From Hyphomicrobiales bacterium (GTDB lineage: Bacteria > Pseudomonadota > Alphaproteobacteria > Rhizobiales > Rhizobiaceae), in assembly GCA_900472925.1 (NCBI GenBank), contig UCJU01000014.1, positions 62,001 through 126,000 of the forward strand: DNA of 64,000 nt, read 5' to 3'. Under the pieces are notes generated by a model. The model worked only from the letters and a program-made list of their open reading frames with translations. It did not search any database and was not told the DNA's origin. The translations under genes were made by a program, and so were the position numbers. Of the stretch, positions 37,190 to 47,939 are shown piece after piece (position 1 is the first letter of the stretch; each line of letters opens with the position of its first letter).

Positions 37190-38244
37190 TAGTCGGAACC
37201 TTCTTTTCGGGCAGCAGTAAGTTTCAGAATTTCTTCGCCGATGGCGTTGAGAGGATATTGTTGTTCCACCGCACCAAGCTCGTGAGCAACGCGCGGCATT
37301 CCATAAACGACGCAGGTTTTTTCGTTTTGACCGATCGTGCGCGCACCGGCATGGCGCATCTTCAGCAAACCCGCAGCGCCATCACGTCCCATCCCGGTCA
37401 GGATGACGCCAACGGCGTTGCGTCCGGCAAGCTCGGCCACGGAATCGAACAGAACATCCACGGATGGACGATGGCCATTAACAGGTTCTTTTTCCAAAAG
37501 CCTGCAACTTGGTGCGGAATGATTAACGACCTGCAAATGGCGCTCTCCCCCCGGCGCCAGATAGATTTTTCCGGTCTGCAGACGTGCGCCATCGGTTGCC
37601 TCTTCCACCACCGGTGCACACAGGCGATTGAGGCGATCCGCAAAGCTTTTCGTAAAGGTCGACGGCATGTGCTGCGTGATGACCGTAGGCGGGCAATTGG
37701 CAGGAAACTTCTGCAAAACCGAGATCAATGCCTCGACGCCACCGGTCGAAGAGCCAATCGCGACGATCTTGCGGCCGACGCGGTAGTCGCTGACGGCCAT
37801 TGGCGCAGCGATCGCTGGCTTTTCGGTGGCCGTGTTGCGGTAGCTCTGGTGCTGCGAGCGCGCCGCCGCCTTCACCTTTTCGGCGAGATCGCCAAAAGGT
37901 CTGCTATCGCCCGGCGCCGGTTTGCCGACGCAATCGAACGCGCCGATTTCCAGTGCCGCAAGCGATGCACCGGCACCGCGATGCGTTAGGGTCGAGACCA
38001 TGATGACCGGCATAGGCCGAAGCCGCATGATCTTTTCCAGAAATTCGAGGCCGTTCATCTCCGGCATCTCGATATCCAGGGTGACGACATCAGGATTGAG
38101 TTCCTTGATCGCCGCACGCGCTTCCATGGCGTTGCCCGCCTGGCCAACCACGTGCACATCTGGGTCAGCCTTCAAGACAGCCGAAATCAGGCCGCGCATC
38201 GTCGGAGAGTCGTCAACGACAAGAACTCTGGCGGGTGCCGTCAT
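37189..38244 (-). CDS. cheB: chemoreceptor methylesterase CheB
   Basis: CheB removes methyl groups from chemoreceptors when phosphorylated by CheA, giving adaptation. The 351-residue protein has an N-terminal receiver (D11/D12, D57 in [13 protein letters not shown], Lys in VGKPAPG) and a C-terminal methylesterase with catalytic Ser in [13 protein letters not shown], His in [11 protein letters not shown] and Asp in [13 protein letters not shown]. Coupled to cheR by a 4-bp overlap and to cheY2 by a 1-bp overlap. Confidence 0.97.
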   Translation of the reverse strand: MTAPARVLVVDDSPTMRGLISAVLKADPDVHVVGQAGNAMEARAAIKELNPDVVTLDIEMPEMNGLEFLEKIMRLRPMPVIMVSTLTHRGAGASLAALEIGAFDCVGKPAPGDSRPFGDLAEKVKAAARSQHQSYRNTATEKPAIAAPMAVSDYRVGRKIVAIGSSTGGVEALISVLQKFPANCPPTVITQHMPSTFTKSFADRLNRLCAPVVEEATDGARLQTGKIYLAPGGERHLQVVNHSAPSCRLLEKEPVNGHRPSVDVLFDSVAELAGRNAVGVILTGMGRDGAAGLLKMRHAGARTIGQNEKTCVVYGMPRVAHELGAVEQQYPLNAIGEEILKLTAARKEGSD

Positions 38245-39149
38245 GCTTTTCTCCCACCGGGTTTGCCGATGTAGCGATAGGTCGTGATGCCGGTATTGTC
38301 GAACAAGGCCTTCGGATCTCCCGAGACACGTTCGGAATGGCCGATATAGAGATGCCCACCTTCCGGCAGAAGGCCCGCAAAACGCGACCAGATTTTCACC
38401 TGTGTCGGCTCGTCGAAATAGATCACCACGTTACGGCAGAAAATCACGTCGAAACCGCCCTTGAAGGGCCATTGCGTCATGAGGTTCAACTCGTTGAAGG
38501 TGATCAGCTTCTTGACCTTGTCGCTGATCTGGTGCTTGCGACGACCGCCAACGTCGACGTCCTGGAACCATTGCTTGCGCATGGCAGGCGTCACTGTCTC
38601 GAGTGCGTTCTCGTCATAGACCCCTGCTCTGGCCTGAGCCAGAATTTTCGGGTCGATATCGGTCGCCAGAATACGAAAATCATGGTCGGCGGCATTGGGG
38701 AACATGCCCAGAACCGTCAACGCAATCGAATAGGGTTCCTGTCCGTCAGAACAGGCGGCGGACCAGATACGCACGCGACCACCAGCTTTTGCCCGATTGA
38801 TAAGTCCCGGCAAAACCTCATCGCGCAGATGCTCGAAGTGGTGGTTTTCGCGGAAGAAGCGGGTGAAGTTCGTCGTCAGATGCGACAGCATCTCACGACG
38901 GGCATGGGCGCCTTCCTGGGAAGACACCAGCGTGCAGTATTCCCGGAAACCGGCAATACCCAGGTTGCGGATGTGTTTGGACAGTCGCGAATAAACGAGC
39001 GACGCCTTGGTGTCGTTCAGATAGATGCCAGCATCGGCATAGATCATCGCGGCGATTTCGGACAGGTCGCGGCGTGTCAGCGGATATTCTCCGCTGGCCA
39101 GCACTTCGTCCGGGGATAGGCGTGTGTCGTTAAACTTGAGCGCTGTCAT
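38241..39149 (-). CDS. cheR: chemoreceptor methyltransferase CheR
   Basis: CheR methylates glutamates of chemoreceptors using S-adenosylmethionine. The 302-residue protein shows the N-terminal helical domain ([20 protein letters not shown]) and the SAM-binding domain ([57 protein letters not shown]). It follows cheA by 13 bp. No cheW gene lies between them, unlike Sinorhizobium and like Agrobacterium. Confidence 0.97.
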   Translation of the reverse strand: MTALKFNDTRLSPDEVLASGEYPLTRRDLSEIAAMIYADAGIYLNDTKASLVYSRLSKHIRNLGIAGFREYCTLVSSQEGAHARREMLSHLTTNFTRFFRENHHFEHLRDEVLPGLINRAKAGGRVRIWSAACSDGQEPYSIALTVLGMFPNAADHDFRILATDIDPKILAQARAGVYDENALETVTPAMRKQWFQDVDVGGRRKHQISDKVKKLITFNELNLMTQWPFKGGFDVIFCRNVVIYFDEPTQVKIWSRFAGLLPEGGHLYIGHSERVSGDPKALFDNTGITTYRYIGKPGGRKA

Positions 39150-39162
39150 TCCATCACTACTT

Positions 39163-41415
39163 TCAACCGGCTACCGCAAGAGACATCTCTTGCTTGAGCG
39201 ACTGGCCACGAGACGCGCCGACAACGGCATCCACATCGAGAATAAGCGCGACGCGGCCATCACCAAGGATGGTTGCGGCAGCAATGCCCGGAACGTGGGT
39301 GTAGTTGGCTTCCAGCGATTTGATCACGACCTGGCGCTGACCCTGGATGGCATCGACCATCAGAGCGCGCTGGCCGCCGCCTTCCGATTCCACCAGAAGT
39401 GCGACGCCCTCTACGGGGTTTGCCTGGGTGGCGCGGAAGTTGAGAATGCGACCGACGTCCACCAGCGGGCAGAAGGAGTTGCGGATGGAGATCAGGCGCT
39501 GGTTGGAGCCGAAGGAGTGAATGTTCACGGCTTCCGGCTGCAAGGTTTCGACGATCGCCGTCAAAGGCACGACCAGCGTCTGGCCAGCAACCGTCACCAC
39601 CATGCCGTCAAGAACGGCAAGCGTCAGCGGCAGGCTCATGGTGAAGGTGGAGCCGAGACCCGGACGCGAGGTGATGCTGATACGGCCACCGAGTGCCTGG
39701 ATCGACCGCTTGACCACGTCCATGCCGACGCCACGACCCGAAATGTCGGAAATCTTGTCGGCGGTGGAGAAGCCCGGTGCGAAGATCAGGTTGTCGATTT
39801 CCTCATCCGTCAGGTTGGCATCGGCAGCGATGAGATCGTTGTCGATGGCCTTCTGGCGAACGCGTTCGCGGTTGATACCCGCGCCGTCATCGGCCAGTTC
39901 GATCAGGATGCGGCCCGAACGGTGCTTCGCCGTCAGCTTGACGGTGCCTTCAGGATTCTTGCCTGCGGCTTCGCGCTTTTCAGGTGTTTCGATGCCGTGG
40001 TCGACGGCATTGCGGATCATGTGCGTCAGCGGTTCGGCCAACTTGTCGATAACCGTCTTGTCCACTTCGGTGTTTTCACCCTCGGTGATCAGACGGATCT
40101 GCTTGCCGATCATGTCGGCAACTTCCCGGACAATACGCGACATGCGCTGGAAGACTGGCTTCACAGGCTGCGCACGGATGGCCATGACGCTATCCTGAAT
40201 TTCACGCGTCAGCTGCTGAAGTTCTTCAAGCCCCATATTGACGGCGGACGTGCCAGTCGCGTCGTTCTCGATCACGCTCTGCGACAGCATCGCCTGATTG
40301 ATGACGAGCTCGCCGACAAGGTTGATAAGGCGGTCGACACGGTCGAGATCGACGCGGATCGTCTGACCAGCACTTGCGTTGGCAGCAGCAGCCGCAGCGG
40401 CGGCCGGTGCTTCCTTCTTTTCTGCGGCAGCGGAAACAGAACGCGTGACTTCGGTCGCAGAAACGGCAGTCGCCACGGTCTTTGCAGCAACGTTCTCTTC
40501 TGCCTCAACAGGCTGAACGGCAGGCTCGTCGGCAACTTCGTCCAGAACAGACAAATCGAACGGTACCGGAATCATCGGTAGTTCTTCTTCGACCGGCGTC
40601 TCGGACACGACCTCGGAAATTTCCAGATCGCAATCCCATTCGGCAAATTCGAAGACGGTGCGGATGCCTGCGGCGCCCTTGTCCGTCTTGATCGAAATCT
40701 TCCACTGGAAATAAGCGGCTTCCGGCTCGATGTTTTCAAGCAGCGGAAGTGCTGTCATATCGCAGTTGATGCTCATCTCGCCGATGCGGGAGAGATCACG
40801 GAGCAACAGGGCCGATTCATTGCCCTTGGTGTAGAGCGATGTCTGCGGTTTGAAAACGACGTTGAAAGACGGCGTCTCCATCATCGGGACGGTGTCGTCC
40901 TCGAAGTCGCCGAAAGAGAAGGCAACCGGCTGGAAACCGCTATCGTCGGTCGGCGCAGGTGCAGCAACGGCTGCAGGTGCTGCGGCCTTTGGCGCAACCG
41001 TCTCGGACGCTGACGAGCTGGGGGCTGGCTTTTCGCCGTTGGCCAGCGCTTCCAGTTCCTTGACGAGACCGCGGGTGCGACCTTCCTCGACACTGCCGCC
41101 ATCACGGGCGGCATTGGTCAGATCGGCCAGCACGTCGGCTGATTTCAGCATGACCTTCAGGACTTCCTGATCGGGCTCGAGCTTGTTCGAACGGACGCAA
41201 TCAAGCGTCGTTTCGAAAACGTGCGCGAAGGCCACGAGATCATCGAGGCCGAATGCGCCCGCTCCACCCTTGATGGAATGAACGGCACGAAACACAGCAT
41301 TTACGGTTTCCGGATCGCGGTCGCCGTCGTTCAATTTCAGAAGACCCGATTCCAGTTCAGCGAGTTGCTCCTCGCACTCCTGGAAGAAGATTTCTTTGAT
41401 TTCGTTCATATCCAT
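39163..41415 (-). CDS. cheA: chemotaxis histidine kinase CheA
   Basis: CheA phosphorylates CheY1, CheY2 and CheB in response to receptor state. The 750-residue protein has the P1 phosphotransfer domain with His46 in AVHSIKGGAGAFGL, and an Ala/Pro-rich linker with a P2-like segment (about 200-275). The P3 dimerisation domain starts about residue 350, the P4 ATPase has HMIRNAVDHGIETPEKRE, DDGAGINRERV and GRGVGMDVVKRSIQALGGRI, and a CheW-like P5 domain makes up the rest. It is longer than enteric CheA (654), as in other rhizobia. Confidence 0.97.
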   Translation of the reverse strand: MDMNEIKEIFFQECEEQLAELESGLLKLNDGDRDPETVNAVFRAVHSIKGGAGAFGLDDLVAFAHVFETTLDCVRSNKLEPDQEVLKVMLKSADVLADLTNAARDGGSVEEGRTRGLVKELEALANGEKPAPSSSASETVAPKAAAPAAVAAPAPTDDSGFQPVAFSFGDFEDDTVPMMETPSFNVVFKPQTSLYTKGNESALLLRDLSRIGEMSINCDMTALPLLENIEPEAAYFQWKISIKTDKGAAGIRTVFEFAEWDCDLEISEVVSETPVEEELPMIPVPFDLSVLDEVADEPAVQPVEAEENVAAKTVATAVSATEVTRSVSAAAEKKEAPAAAAAAAANASAGQTIRVDLDRVDRLINLVGELVINQAMLSQSVIENDATGTSAVNMGLEELQQLTREIQDSVMAIRAQPVKPVFQRMSRIVREVADMIGKQIRLITEGENTEVDKTVIDKLAEPLTHMIRNAVDHGIETPEKREAAGKNPEGTVKLTAKHRSGRILIELADDGAGINRERVRQKAIDNDLIAADANLTDEEIDNLIFAPGFSTADKISDISGRGVGMDVVKRSIQALGGRISITSRPGLGSTFTMSLPLTLAVLDGMVVTVAGQTLVVPLTAIVETLQPEAVNIHSFGSNQRLISIRNSFCPLVDVGRILNFRATQANPVEGVALLVESEGGGQRALMVDAIQGQRQVVIKSLEANYTHVPGIAAATILGDGRVALILDVDAVVGASRGQSLKQEMSLAVAG

Positions 41416-41431
41416 CGTGAGTAGTCCCGTA

Positions 41432-41797
41432 TCAAGCAGTTACGCGTTCAATGGCATCGATAAGCTTCACAGGGTCGAACGGCTTGACGATCCATCCGGT
41501 AGCACCTGCCTGGCGGGCACGATTTTTCTTCTCGGCATCGCTTTCGGTGGTCAGCACGAGAATGGGGATCGCACGATACTTCTCGTTGCGACGAACACCC
41601 TCGATAAAGCCGAAGCCATCAAGACGCGGCATGTTGATATCGGTGACGATCACGTCAGGCTCGCAGCCCTCGAGCACTTCCAGCCCTTCGATGCCGTCTT
41701 CTGCCTGAATCGTCTCGAAACCGGCATTGTTCAGCGTCAAAAGCAGCATATTGCGGATCGTTCTGGAATCATCGACAGTCAGAACTTTCTTCTTCAT
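41432..41797 (-). CDS. cheY1: response regulator CheY1 (phosphate sink)
   Basis: In Sinorhizobium CheY1 lacks motor control and acts as a sink that drains phosphate from CheY2 through CheA. The 121-residue receiver has D9/D10 in TVDDSRTIR, the acceptor D53 in VIVTDINMPRLDG, Thr in ILVLTTESD and Lys in WIVKPFDP. It is positioned between cheS (4-bp overlap) and cheA (16-bp gap). Role by homology and order. Confidence 0.95.
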   Translation of the reverse strand: MKKKVLTVDDSRTIRNMLLLTLNNAGFETIQAEDGIEGLEVLEGCEPDVIVTDINMPRLDGFGFIEGVRRNEKYRAIPILVLTTESDAEKKNRARQAGATGWIVKPFDPVKLIDAIERVTA

Positions 41798-42096
41798 TTC
41801 TGCATCTCCTTCGGGAGCATATGATCGATATCCATGCCGATCAGTTTAAGGGTTTTGTCAAAGGCATCTGATGCCTTGGAAAAAGTGAATGACTTGCCAT
41901 CGGCTTCCCAAGCCTTGATACCAGCCATCAAGACCTGGGCGCATTGCACGCCCACACGCTCGACCTCGGAGGCATCCACCGCAAGCGGGGCACCCCTCAT
42001 TTCCATCAGTTTTCCGTGCAAGACGGATGCCTGATTGAGGTCCAGCACGGGTGACAATTTCAATGCCGACTGCGCTGCTTTCCTGCCTGCCATCAA
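41794..42096 (-). CDS. cheS: CheS-like STAS-domain chemotaxis protein
   Basis: A 100-residue protein with a STAS-like fold: [20 protein letters not shown], then [19 protein letters not shown] and a C-terminal [20 protein letters not shown]. The second gene of rhizobial che operons encodes CheS, which binds CheA and speeds CheY1 dephosphorylation in Sinorhizobium. Length (97-100 residues) and position match. The start overlaps icpA and the end overlaps cheY1, both by 4 bp. The precise function here is by homology. Confidence 0.85.
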   Translation of the reverse strand: MMAGRKAAQSALKLSPVLDLNQASVLHGKLMEMRGAPLAVDASEVERVGVQCAQVLMAGIKAWEADGKSFTFSKASDAFDKTLKLIGMDIDHMLPKEMQK

Positions 42097-43700
42097 ATCA
42101 CTCCTTGGCGTCTGAATTGTTGGTGCTCGTAGCCATAATCCACGCTTTCTTCGCGCTTGGTTGCTACATAGCCCTGATACTGTCTCGCAACCGGCTCTTG
42201 TGCCTCATGCTGCTGGCGCGCCATGCGGAATTCCCGCACCGTACGCCCCAGTTCGAGAATAACGGTATGCAGATCATCGGCCTCCTGGGCTGCCGATGTC
42301 ATTTGTGCAACGGACCTGTCGGTCTCCGCTCCGATGGAGCCAAGCTCTACCGCGACGGTTTGCAGACTGGCGACGTTTTCGCCGGTGCGACGGGCGACAT
42401 CGCCGATCATGTCGCTGACGCCGGAGACCTGACGGACGACACCGCCGATGGCTTCCTGCGTGCGATTGACCATGCGAACGCCTGCGTCCACCTGCGTCTT
42501 GGTGCCGTTGACGAGATTCTTGATTTCACGGGCTGCATCCGCCGACCGTTGGGCAAGGGCCCGGACTTCCTGCGCGACGACGGCAAAACCCCGGCCACTT
42601 TCGCCAGCACGCGCAGCCTCGATCCCGGCATTCAGCGCGAGTAGATTGGTCTGGAACGCGATCTCATCGATAGAGCCGATGATGCGGCCGATCTGCTCGG
42701 CCGATTGCTCGATACCGGCCATGGCGCTGATGGCCTCGCCAACAGCTGTACCGCTTTCCGTCGCCGCGTTGCGTGCCTGCGAGACAGCGCTTTCGGCAGC
42801 GGCGATACGTTCGCTGCTGGTGCGCACGACGTCGATGACCGATCCTAGCGTATCGGAAGCCTGGGTCAGCCGCTGTGCCTGGGTGAATGAAGCAGATGCC
42901 ATCGTCCGGCCTTCGCCCGCCAGACGTTCGGTCGCCGTGTGCGCATCGCGGATACCAGCCTGGGCGGTAGCCATCGAAGCACCTATCTTTTCCAATGCGG
43001 CGTTGAAGGCCTCAGCCAGATCGCGATAGGCGTCTGGAATATCGCCGGTAATACGTGCCGTCAGGTCGCCTGTCGCAAACGCGTTCAGCGCATCGCCCAG
43101 AAGACGCTTGGCATCGGCCTGATCGTCTTCGCGCTGCTTGGCGAGTTCCTGAGTGTGGCGAATGCGCAATTCGTTGAAGCGAAGCGAAACGGCAATTTCC
43201 GTGTCGACCATGACCAGACGCACGACCGCCTTGACGGTGTCGGCCAGTTCCTGCTTGCGCTTGCGGGCGCCTGGAAGGAGCGAGCGTGGCGATTGATCGG
43301 CAATCAGGCCACCCAGAAGATTTTCCAGAACGACCGCATGACCGGCCACATGCCAGCGGGGGTCCAGACCCATGCGGCTTTCCGTGTCGGATAGAACCTT
43401 GATACGCTCGGCATAGACCGCGTCGAAGCGGGCATCGGTCAAAACGCTCCAATGCGCGGTTTGAAGATCATGCAGGCGATCGAGCTGGTTTTCACTCTCG
43501 AAAGACGGGGAACAGTCGGGCATGGACTGAAAACGAACCATGAGGTCACGCAGGCCAGCTTTGACATGCGGCTCCAGCATCGTCCGATAACGACGCAGCA
43601 GATCGCACTGGTCTTGATCAAGACCAGCGAAACGCAAACGACCACCCAGGCTGCTGCCCGTGGCCTTCCGCGAATGATCTGTTGGCAAGTCCTGCCCCAA
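42093..43700 (-). CDS. icpA: soluble globin-coupled chemoreceptor (IcpA-type)
   Basis: The first gene of the che operon encodes a 535-residue chemoreceptor without transmembrane helices. Residues about 20-185 form a globin-like sensor ([60 protein letters not shown]) that in related proteins binds haem and senses oxygen or redox. A signalling domain follows with the receptor hairpin tip [20 protein letters not shown]. The C-terminal tail ([13 protein letters not shown]) shows no CheR-binding NWETF-type pentapeptide. Haem binding is inferred from the family. Confidence 0.93.
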   Translation of the reverse strand: MGQDLPTDHSRKATGSSLGGRLRFAGLDQDQCDLLRRYRTMLEPHVKAGLRDLMVRFQSMPDCSPSFESENQLDRLHDLQTAHWSVLTDARFDAVYAERIKVLSDTESRMGLDPRWHVAGHAVVLENLLGGLIADQSPRSLLPGARKRKQELADTVKAVVRLVMVDTEIAVSLRFNELRIRHTQELAKQREDDQADAKRLLGDALNAFATGDLTARITGDIPDAYRDLAEAFNAALEKIGASMATAQAGIRDAHTATERLAGEGRTMASASFTQAQRLTQASDTLGSVIDVVRTSSERIAAAESAVSQARNAATESGTAVGEAISAMAGIEQSAEQIGRIIGSIDEIAFQTNLLALNAGIEAARAGESGRGFAVVAQEVRALAQRSADAAREIKNLVNGTKTQVDAGVRMVNRTQEAIGGVVRQVSGVSDMIGDVARRTGENVASLQTVAVELGSIGAETDRSVAQMTSAAQEADDLHTVILELGRTVREFRMARQQHEAQEPVARQYQGYVATKREESVDYGYEHQQFRRQGVI

Positions 43701-44193
43701 GCGACGTCCCCAAATGCTACACCGGCAGCCACCGGCAGTTGACCGATTGAGAATGTCAGAATCCGGGGGGATATTTCACGAATATGCGTGACCATAAACT
43801 GGTGCCGCACTAACGCTGCTGAGCCTTCTGCAATCTAACGATAATACCGGATCAACCCGGTACGGCAGGGCGGCGTCATGCCTGGAAGAAGTTTGTTGAA
43901 ACTTCATTCCGCCGTGAAATACGTCCAATCTTTATGGTTAATTCCTTGCTCGAAGGTTAAGAAACCACAGTTTGACTTAGAATTACTAAAATTTGTTATA
44001 TGGCCCAGCCAATCTGCTGGTACCGAGCACCAGACGCTTGAAACCATTTGACGATTTTTGGAAAAGATTTCTGCTTTTTAGCCATGCTGCGCTGGACAAG
44101 CCCAACACCGTTCCCCTAAAACAAAATAAGATGATATCGGCTTCAATGGTGATGTTTAAACGGAACACTGACGACGGTTAGGGAGACAAGATT
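43701..44193. other. che operon promoter region, no gene
   Basis: About 490 bp between divergent starts (icpA on the minus strand, a small plus-strand ORF). It contains the box at 43945-43953 and AT-rich stretches around 43920-44000 and 44040-44160. A GTACCGGATC-like inverted pair lies near 43848 (ACCGGATCAACCCGGT). No supported ORF inside. Confidence 0.5.
43945..43953 (-). promoter_or_regulatory. near-consensus motility-regulon box upstream of che operon
   Basis: The coding strand reads TCGAGCAAG, within CCTTCGAGCAAGGAAT, 245 bp before icpA; one mismatch from TCRCRCAAG. It sits in an inverted context CCTT-CGAGC-AAGG. Confidence 0.35.
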
Positions 44194-44586
44194 TTGCCAT
44201 GGACCGGGAAAAGCCACTGGACCCCGCGCCATTCCAAAAGACTGATCAATGTCTTCGTCGCAGGCATGCTCGTTTTCATGGGCATCCAGAGCGCAGCTAA
44301 CGCCGTCCCGATGCTGAAAGCGCAACGTCTCGAGCGCTCGCATCTATCAACCCCGACTTCCCTAGCACCCACTCAAATCTCCGCATCCGGTTCCCATCGA
44401 TGCTTCGCGGCACTTTTCCAGCAATGCTCTGATCACGACTTCGTTTGTGCAAATTTATCGGTATCTGCACTCGTAACGGACTATACGGAAGCCCAGATCA
44501 CGTTCGAAAACATGCCTGCCGAAACGTATGGCTTCGATTTCACCGGAACGGCGTCGCCTCGCGGCCCACCGCAAACCACCTCATAG
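44194..44586 (+). CDS. small putative secreted protein, 130 aa
   Basis: The frame opens with TTG at 44194, 8 bp after GGGAGAC, and encodes 130 residues with a basic N-terminus (KSHWTPRHSKRL) and a hydrophobic signal segment INVFVAGMLVFMGIQSAANA. The mature part is Ser/Thr-rich and has three cysteines (RCFAALFQQCSDHDFVC). No domain is recognised. It lies 99 bp before the antiporter operon on the same strand. The TTG start and lack of known relatives leave doubt, but the start-signal-peptide arrangement is convincing. Confidence 0.45.
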   Translation: MPWTGKSHWTPRHSKRLINVFVAGMLVFMGIQSAANAVPMLKAQRLERSHLSTPTSLAPTQISASGSHRCFAALFQQCSDHDFVCANLSVSALVTDYTEAQITFENMPAETYGFDFTGTASPRGPPQTTS

Positions 44587-44685
44587 CCGTCGCGGCCAAA
44601 TCTTCCGTCTCACTTGACGGAACTGGCGAAGCTGACGGTAACGCGAACCGCCAAATCTTAACGCCAGAGAAAACTGCCGCCCCGT

Positions 44686-47604
44686 ATGAGCCTTGACGTT
44701 CTTCTTCCTATTCTGATCGCTCTGCCCTTCATCGGCAGTGTCGCTACTGGCATGATGCCGCGAGACGGCGCCGCCCGTGCGCCCGCAGCCGTTGCCGGTG
44801 GAGTTGCACTGTTCGGCTTCCTAGCGACCGTACTCCTCTATACCAGCGTCGCTGGCGGCGCGGTCATCAAGTACGACGTGGAATGGCTGCCGCAACTGGG
44901 GTTGAACTTTACACTCAGGCTCGACGCATTTGCCTGGATGTTTCTGGTCCTGATCACCGGCATCGGCTTTCTGGTTGTGCTCTACGCTCGTTATTACATG
45001 TCGGCGGATGATCCTATTCCGCGCTTTTTCGCGTTCTTTCTGTCGTTTATGGGATCGATGCTTGGCATCGTGATGTCTGGCAACGTCATTCTCCTGTCGA
45101 TCTTCTGGGAATTGACCAGCGTCTTTTCGTTTCTTCTGATCGGTTATTGGCATCATAATGCCACGGCCCGTGATGGCGCCCGCATGGCGCTGACCGTGAC
45201 CGGCATCGGCGGTTTTTGCCTGCTTGCCGGTCTGTTGATCCTCGGACACATGGCCGGCAGTTACGATCTGGATGATATCCTGGCGAAGGGTGCCGATATC
45301 CGGGCACATTCGCTCTACGTCCCGGCGCTGGTTCTCATTCTGATCGGCGCCTTGACCAAGAGCGCGCAGTTTCCGTTCCACTTCTGGCTTCCCAATGCCA
45401 TGGCGGCTCCAACACCGGTCTCGGCCTACCTGCATTCTGCCACCATGGTGAAGGCCGGTGTCTTTCTGCTGGTGCGCCTGTGGCCGGTGCTGGCGGGAAC
45501 GCAGGAATGGTTCTGGCTGCTAGGATTTTGCGGTATCACGACCTTGCTGCTCGGCGCCTACTTCGCCATGTTCCAGCAGGATCTGAAGGGACTTCTCGCC
45601 TACTCGACAATCAGCCATCTCGGCCTCATCACGACGCTTTTGAGCCTCGGAAGCCCGTTGGCTGCGGTTGCTGCGATCTTCCACATGATGAACCATGCCA
45701 CCTTCAAGGCATCGCTCTTCATGGCGGCTGGCATCATCGACCATGAAACCGGCACCCGTGATATGCGGCGATTGAGCGGCCTGTACCGGTTTCTACCAGC
45801 CACGGCCACGCTGGCCATGGCGGCCAGTGCGGCTATGGCGGGTGTCCCGCTGTTCAACGGCTTCCTGTCCAAGGAAATGTTCTTTGCCGAGTCGGTCGAG
45901 ACGCATGCGGATTCGCTTCTGGACAAAGCGCTTCCCTATGTCGCGACGCTGTCTGGCGCTTTTGCCGTGGCCTATTCGTTGCGCTTCATCCACACCGTCT
46001 TCTTCGGCCCGCCACCACACGATATTCCAAACCCCAAACCGCACGAACCACCGCGCTGGATGCGCTTTCCGATCGAGTTTCTGGTGCTTGCCTGCCTGAT
46101 CGTCGGTGTCGTTCCGAGCCTGTCCATCGGCCCCTTCCTGCATTCGGCGGTGCTATCGGTTCTTGGCGCTCAAACGCCGATCTACAGTCTCTCGATCTGG
46201 CACGGCTTCAATCTGCCGCTGATGATGAGCCTCGTTGCACTGATCGGCGGTATCGTGATCTATGCCACATTGGGTGGATATTTCTCACGTTGCGATGACG
46301 GGCCTCCCTTCTTCCGTCACCTGCGCGGACAGCGCATTTTCGAACGCATCCTGGTGACGCTTTCGTGGAAATGGGCGCGTTGGCTGGAAAGCACACTCGG
46401 CACCCGGCGTTTGCAGCCGCAATTGCGGATGCTGATACTGGTGGCGCTGATTGCCGGTTTTTCCCCTCTAGCATCGTCGCAATTCACACTGACACTGCCG
46501 GGTGTGACGACCTTCGATCCGATTTTTGCGATCCTTTGGGGGATTGGCATGATCGCCGCCATGGGTGCGGCGTGGCAAGCCAAGTATCATCGCCTGGCAG
46601 CGCTGATCATGCTGGGCGTATCGGGCCTCGTCACCTGCTTGACCTTCGTCTGGCTATCGGCACCCGATCTGGCCATTACCCAGTTGCTGGTCGAAATCGT
46701 CACGCTTGTTCTCATCCTTCTCGGCTTGCGCTGGTTGCCGAAACGCATGGTGAAAGTCGACAACAATAACGAACTGCCATCGCAGCTTCGGCGTGGACGT
46801 GACTTCCTGCTGGCGGTGGCCTGCGGTATTGGCATGACTGTCATCGCCTATGCCGTGATGACACTTCCGGTTCCCAACACCATCGCCAATTACTTCCTTG
46901 AAAAGGCCTACTCGGAAGGCGGCGGCACCAACGTCGTCAACGTCATCCTGGTGGACTTCCGTGGTTTCGACACGATGGGCGAGATCGCAGTGCTTGCCAT
47001 TGTCGGTCTCACCGTCTTTGCGCTTTTACGCCGTTTCCGCCCGGCACAGGAAAGCATCGGCTTGCCGGAACAACAGTTGATCCAGAACGCCTTCGATTCT
47101 GACAGCCCGGAGCGCAGCAAAGGCGAAACGGTGCGCGATTACCTGCTGGTCCCATCCGTCATCATGCAGTGGATGTTCCCCGTTATCATAACGTTCTCGA
47201 TGTTCCTGTTCATTCGCGGCCATGATCTGCCTGGCGGCGGTTTCTCTGCCGGCATCACCATGGCTATAGCGTTTCTGTTGCAATATCTTGCCGGTGGCAC
47301 GCGCTGGGCGGAAGACCGTATTCGCATTCTGCCGTTGCGCTGGATGGGTTTCGGCCTGTTGATGGCGGCGGCGACAGGCATGGGTTCGTGGATCTTCGGA
47401 TACCCGTTCCTCACATCCTACTTCCAATATACGGAGCTGCCCTATATCGGGAAAATGCCGACCGCGACGGCATTGCTGTTCGATCTCGGCGTCTTTTCAC
47501 TCGTTGTCGGCGCAACCGTTCTCATTCTCATAGCATTGGCGCACCAATCTTTGCGTAACTACAGGGTACGTACGCCCGACGCCGCAAAAGCGGAGGAAGC
47601 GTAA
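44686..47604 (+). CDS. mrpA: Mrp/Pha cation/proton antiporter, fused subunits A and B
   Basis: Largest subunit of a multi-subunit Na+(K+)/H+ antiporter related to respiratory complex I. The 972 residues contain about 20 or more transmembrane helices. The NuoL-like part (about 1-520) has the Glu in SIFWELTSVFSFLLIGYWHH and the Lys-bearing LTKSAQFPFHFWLPNAMAAP. The MrpA C-terminal domain follows, and a fused MrpB domain begins at about residue 820 (MQWMFPVIITFSMFLFIRGH; LPGGGFSAGITMAIAFLLQY). A/B fusion is typical of Pha systems in rhizobia; Pha1 of Sinorhizobium handles K+ and pH. First gene of a tightly coupled six-gene operon. Confidence 0.96.
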   Translation: MSLDVLLPILIALPFIGSVATGMMPRDGAARAPAAVAGGVALFGFLATVLLYTSVAGGAVIKYDVEWLPQLGLNFTLRLDAFAWMFLVLITGIGFLVVLYARYYMSADDPIPRFFAFFLSFMGSMLGIVMSGNVILLSIFWELTSVFSFLLIGYWHHNATARDGARMALTVTGIGGFCLLAGLLILGHMAGSYDLDDILAKGADIRAHSLYVPALVLILIGALTKSAQFPFHFWLPNAMAAPTPVSAYLHSATMVKAGVFLLVRLWPVLAGTQEWFWLLGFCGITTLLLGAYFAMFQQDLKGLLAYSTISHLGLITTLLSLGSPLAAVAAIFHMMNHATFKASLFMAAGIIDHETGTRDMRRLSGLYRFLPATATLAMAASAAMAGVPLFNGFLSKEMFFAESVETHADSLLDKALPYVATLSGAFAVAYSLRFIHTVFFGPPPHDIPNPKPHEPPRWMRFPIEFLVLACLIVGVVPSLSIGPFLHSAVLSVLGAQTPIYSLSIWHGFNLPLMMSLVALIGGIVIYATLGGYFSRCDDGPPFFRHLRGQRIFERILVTLSWKWARWLESTLGTRRLQPQLRMLILVALIAGFSPLASSQFTLTLPGVTTFDPIFAILWGIGMIAAMGAAWQAKYHRLAALIMLGVSGLVTCLTFVWLSAPDLAITQLLVEIVTLVLILLGLRWLPKRMVKVDNNNELPSQLRRGRDFLLAVACGIGMTVIAYAVMTLPVPNTIANYFLEKAYSEGGGTNVVNVILVDFRGFDTMGEIAVLAIVGLTVFALLRRFRPAQESIGLPEQQLIQNAFDSDSPERSKGETVRDYLLVPSVIMQWMFPVIITFSMFLFIRGHDLPGGGFSAGITMAIAFLLQYLAGGTRWAEDRIRILPLRWMGFGLLMAAATGMGSWIFGYPFLTSYFQYTELPYIGKMPTATALLFDLGVFSLVVGATVLILIALAHQSLRNYRVRTPDAAKAEEA

Positions 47605-47939
47605 TGGAGCTTATTCTTGCCATCGGCATCGGCGTCATGACAGGATCTGGCGTGTGGCTCATCCTCCGTCCGCGTACCTATCAGGTCATCATCGGCCTTT
47701 CGCTGTTGTCCTATGCCGTCAATCTTTTCATTTTCGGCGTCGGCGGCATCAAGACCAATGCACCTCCGCTGCTCCTGGAGGGGGTCATCACCTCGACGCT
47801 GACGGACCCTGTGCCGCAGGCTCTGGTGCTGACGGCCATTGTTATCGGCTTTGCGACGACCGCGCTGTTTCTGGTGGTGCTGCTGGCCGCACGTGGCTTG
47901 ACGGGCACCGACCACGTTGACGGGAGGGAGCGGAATTGA
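47604..47939 (+). CDS. mrpC: antiporter subunit MrpC/PhaC
   Basis: A 111-residue NuoK-like membrane protein with three helices: the first about 2-24, then SLLSYAVNLFIFGVGG and VLTAIVIGFATTALFLVVLL. It contains the family PPLLLEG loop and DPVPQALVLTAIVIG. The start codon overlaps the mrpA stop (TAATG). Confidence 0.95.
   Translation: MELILAIGIGVMTGSGVWLILRPRTYQVIIGLSLLSYAVNLFIFGVGGIKTNAPPLLLEGVITSTLTDPVPQALVLTAIVIGFATTALFLVVLLAARGLTGTDHVDGRERN

Noticed and set aside
39124-40581. Plus-strand 485-codon open frame opposite cheA
   Set aside because: CheA on the minus strand has all family domains; the opposite frame is a GC-rich shadow with no recognisable domain.
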